Shown here: positions 63,467 through 64,000 of the stretch, piece after piece | How the letters are laid out: every line of letters starts with the position of its first letter | Numbering within the stretch: the first letter of the stretch is position 1 | From: Bacteroidales bacterium | Lineage (GTDB): Bacteria; Bacteroidota; Bacteroidia; Bacteroidales; GCA-2748055 | Reading direction: 5' to 3' | NCBI GenBank assembly: GCA_021738565.1 | Contig: JAIPBT010000008.1 | Span: 1 to 64,000, forward strand | DNA length: 64,000 nt | Position numbers and translations under genes: made by a program | The notes under the pieces: model-generated | What the model was told of the DNA's origin: nothing | The model's input: only the letters and a program-made list of their open reading frames with translations | Database searches by the model: none

Positions 63467-64000
63467 ACATAAATAATAAAAACCAGCATACACTATTGAG
63501 CATTGCCGAATGGTCGGTCCAGGACTATCTTGACCATGACAGGATCAGGAGATTGCCGGAGAAATTCCATATTGACGAGGAATTGAGAAGCAGGTGTGGT
63601 GTTTTTGTGACAATTTACGTGGGAAAAAAGCTTCGCGGCTGCATAGGCACCTTTTCTGAAGACAATGAATTGTATCTTAATGTGAAGAATATATCGGTGC
63701 AGGCAGCATTTGAAGACAGGCGTTTCAAGCCAGTCTCTGCAAATGAAATTTCAGATATGAAAGTCGAGATTTCGATTCTCTCACAAAAAAGCAGGGTCAG
63801 CAGGCCTGAAGAAATAGATATTGGAAGGCATGGTATTTATCTCATTAATGGTATACGACGCGCTACCCTTCTGCCCCAGGTAGCGGTTCAGAATGATTTT
63901 TCCCCGGTTGAATTCCTGGAATGCTGCGCCGAGAATAAGCTTGGAATGCATCGAGACAGCTGGAAAGATTCTGAGATTTTTGTGTATGAAGTTACAGTTA
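63463..64000 (+). CDS. amrA: AmmeMemoRadiSam system protein A (AMMECR1-like), partial
   Basis: Starts at ATG 63463 inside the amrB stop and stays open to the window end (179 codons visible), so the C-terminus is cut off; this is why it is missing from the ORF track. The AMMECR1 signature 'GVFVTIYVGKKLRGCIGTF' is clear near residues 47-65, followed by 'AAFEDRRFKPVS' and 'HGIYLINGIRRATLLPQVA'. AMMECR1 proteins are of unknown function and bind neither a known cofactor nor a known substrate; the cysteine in 'LRGCIGTF' is conserved. Confidence 0.92.
   Translation, partial: MNINNKNQHTLLSIAEWSVQDYLDHDRIRRLPEKFHIDEELRSRCGVFVTIYVGKKLRGCIGTFSEDNELYLNVKNISVQAAFEDRRFKPVSANEISDMKVEISILSQKSRVSRPEEIDIGRHGIYLINGIRRATLLPQVAVQNDFSPVEFLECCAENKLGMHRDSWKDSEIFVYEVTV

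Overview
The window is a stretch of chromosome from a member of the Bacteroidota, most likely class Bacteroidia; genus cannot be told from the sequence alone. The evidence is the set of lineage-typical families (two DUF4252 proteins with an ECF sigma factor, DUF4295, DUF4249, DUF2141, a SusB-type GH97, a TonB-dependent receptor with an N-terminal carboxypeptidase-regulatory-like domain, a type IX secretion sorting domain), the ribosomal order rpmB-rpmG-DUF4295 followed by ftsY and rimO, and promoters of the Bacteroidota type (TTTG, 20-21 bases, then TANNTTTG). No rRNA, tRNA, CRISPR array, prophage or transposase gene was found. The window ends inside amrA.

Layout. 0.3-2.6 kb: DUF4252, ECF sigma factor, membrane anti-sigma-like protein, DUF4252. 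2.6-7.7 kb: a DnaQ-like exonuclease fused to a GIY-YIG/UvrC-like module, a ribosomal protein THX with a long charged tail, MsrB, and an MFS/spermidine-synthase-like fusion. 8.2-16.9 kb: amino acid and amine metabolism: an M20D amidohydrolase and alanine racemase, then a three-gene polyamine operon (arginine decarboxylase-like, agmatinase, deoxyhypusine-synthase-like), then a stand-alone glutaminase and an ATP-grasp ligase fused to a degenerate M20 peptidase. 17-28 kb: exported hydrolases (an alpha/alpha-barrel glycosidase-like protein, GH16, C69 dipeptidase), an envelope protein, a BspA-like surface protein, MnmE, and the repeat-rich intergenic regions. 28.5-34 kb: an RND exporter cassette (outer membrane DUF1302-like protein, RND permease, LolA-like protein, DUF2141). 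34-42.7 kb: aldehyde dehydrogenase, AraC-type regulator, sucD without sucC, fabG, a DUF6340-like lipoprotein, Ste24-like M48 protease, CinA. 42.8-52.8 kb: core genes (rpmB, rpmG, DUF4295, ftsY, rimO, clpC, gyrA) and a TPR protein. 53-58.6 kb: TonB receptor with DUF4249 lipoprotein, then GH97. 58.8-64 kb: TPR sensor kinase, MsrA, and the AmmeMemoRadiSam set amrS-amrB-amrA.

The most unusual signal is not a gene. At least seven intergenic insertions (families A and B) begin GTG and end CAC. Four carry exact 6-base direct repeats of the form TANNTA. The long copies share one architecture in unrelated sequence: two related 5' arms (L1, L2) followed by one 3' arm (R) able to pair with either. Short copies lack most of the interior. 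Because the left end is G directly after a duplicated TA, insertion into a TAA stop codon rebuilds a TAG stop; this is seen at rpmG and at the RND permease gene, and a TAG stop also spans the junction at the DUF6340-like gene. A different family (C) with a 15-base perfect terminal inverted repeat also has a long and a short form. These look like small non-autonomous mobile elements carrying structured RNA or DNA, several of them sitting inside operons.

Among proteins, the most promising for new biochemistry are the glutaminase plus ATP-grasp/pseudo-M20 pair next to the polyamine operon, and the functionally unassigned AmmeMemoRadiSam trio.
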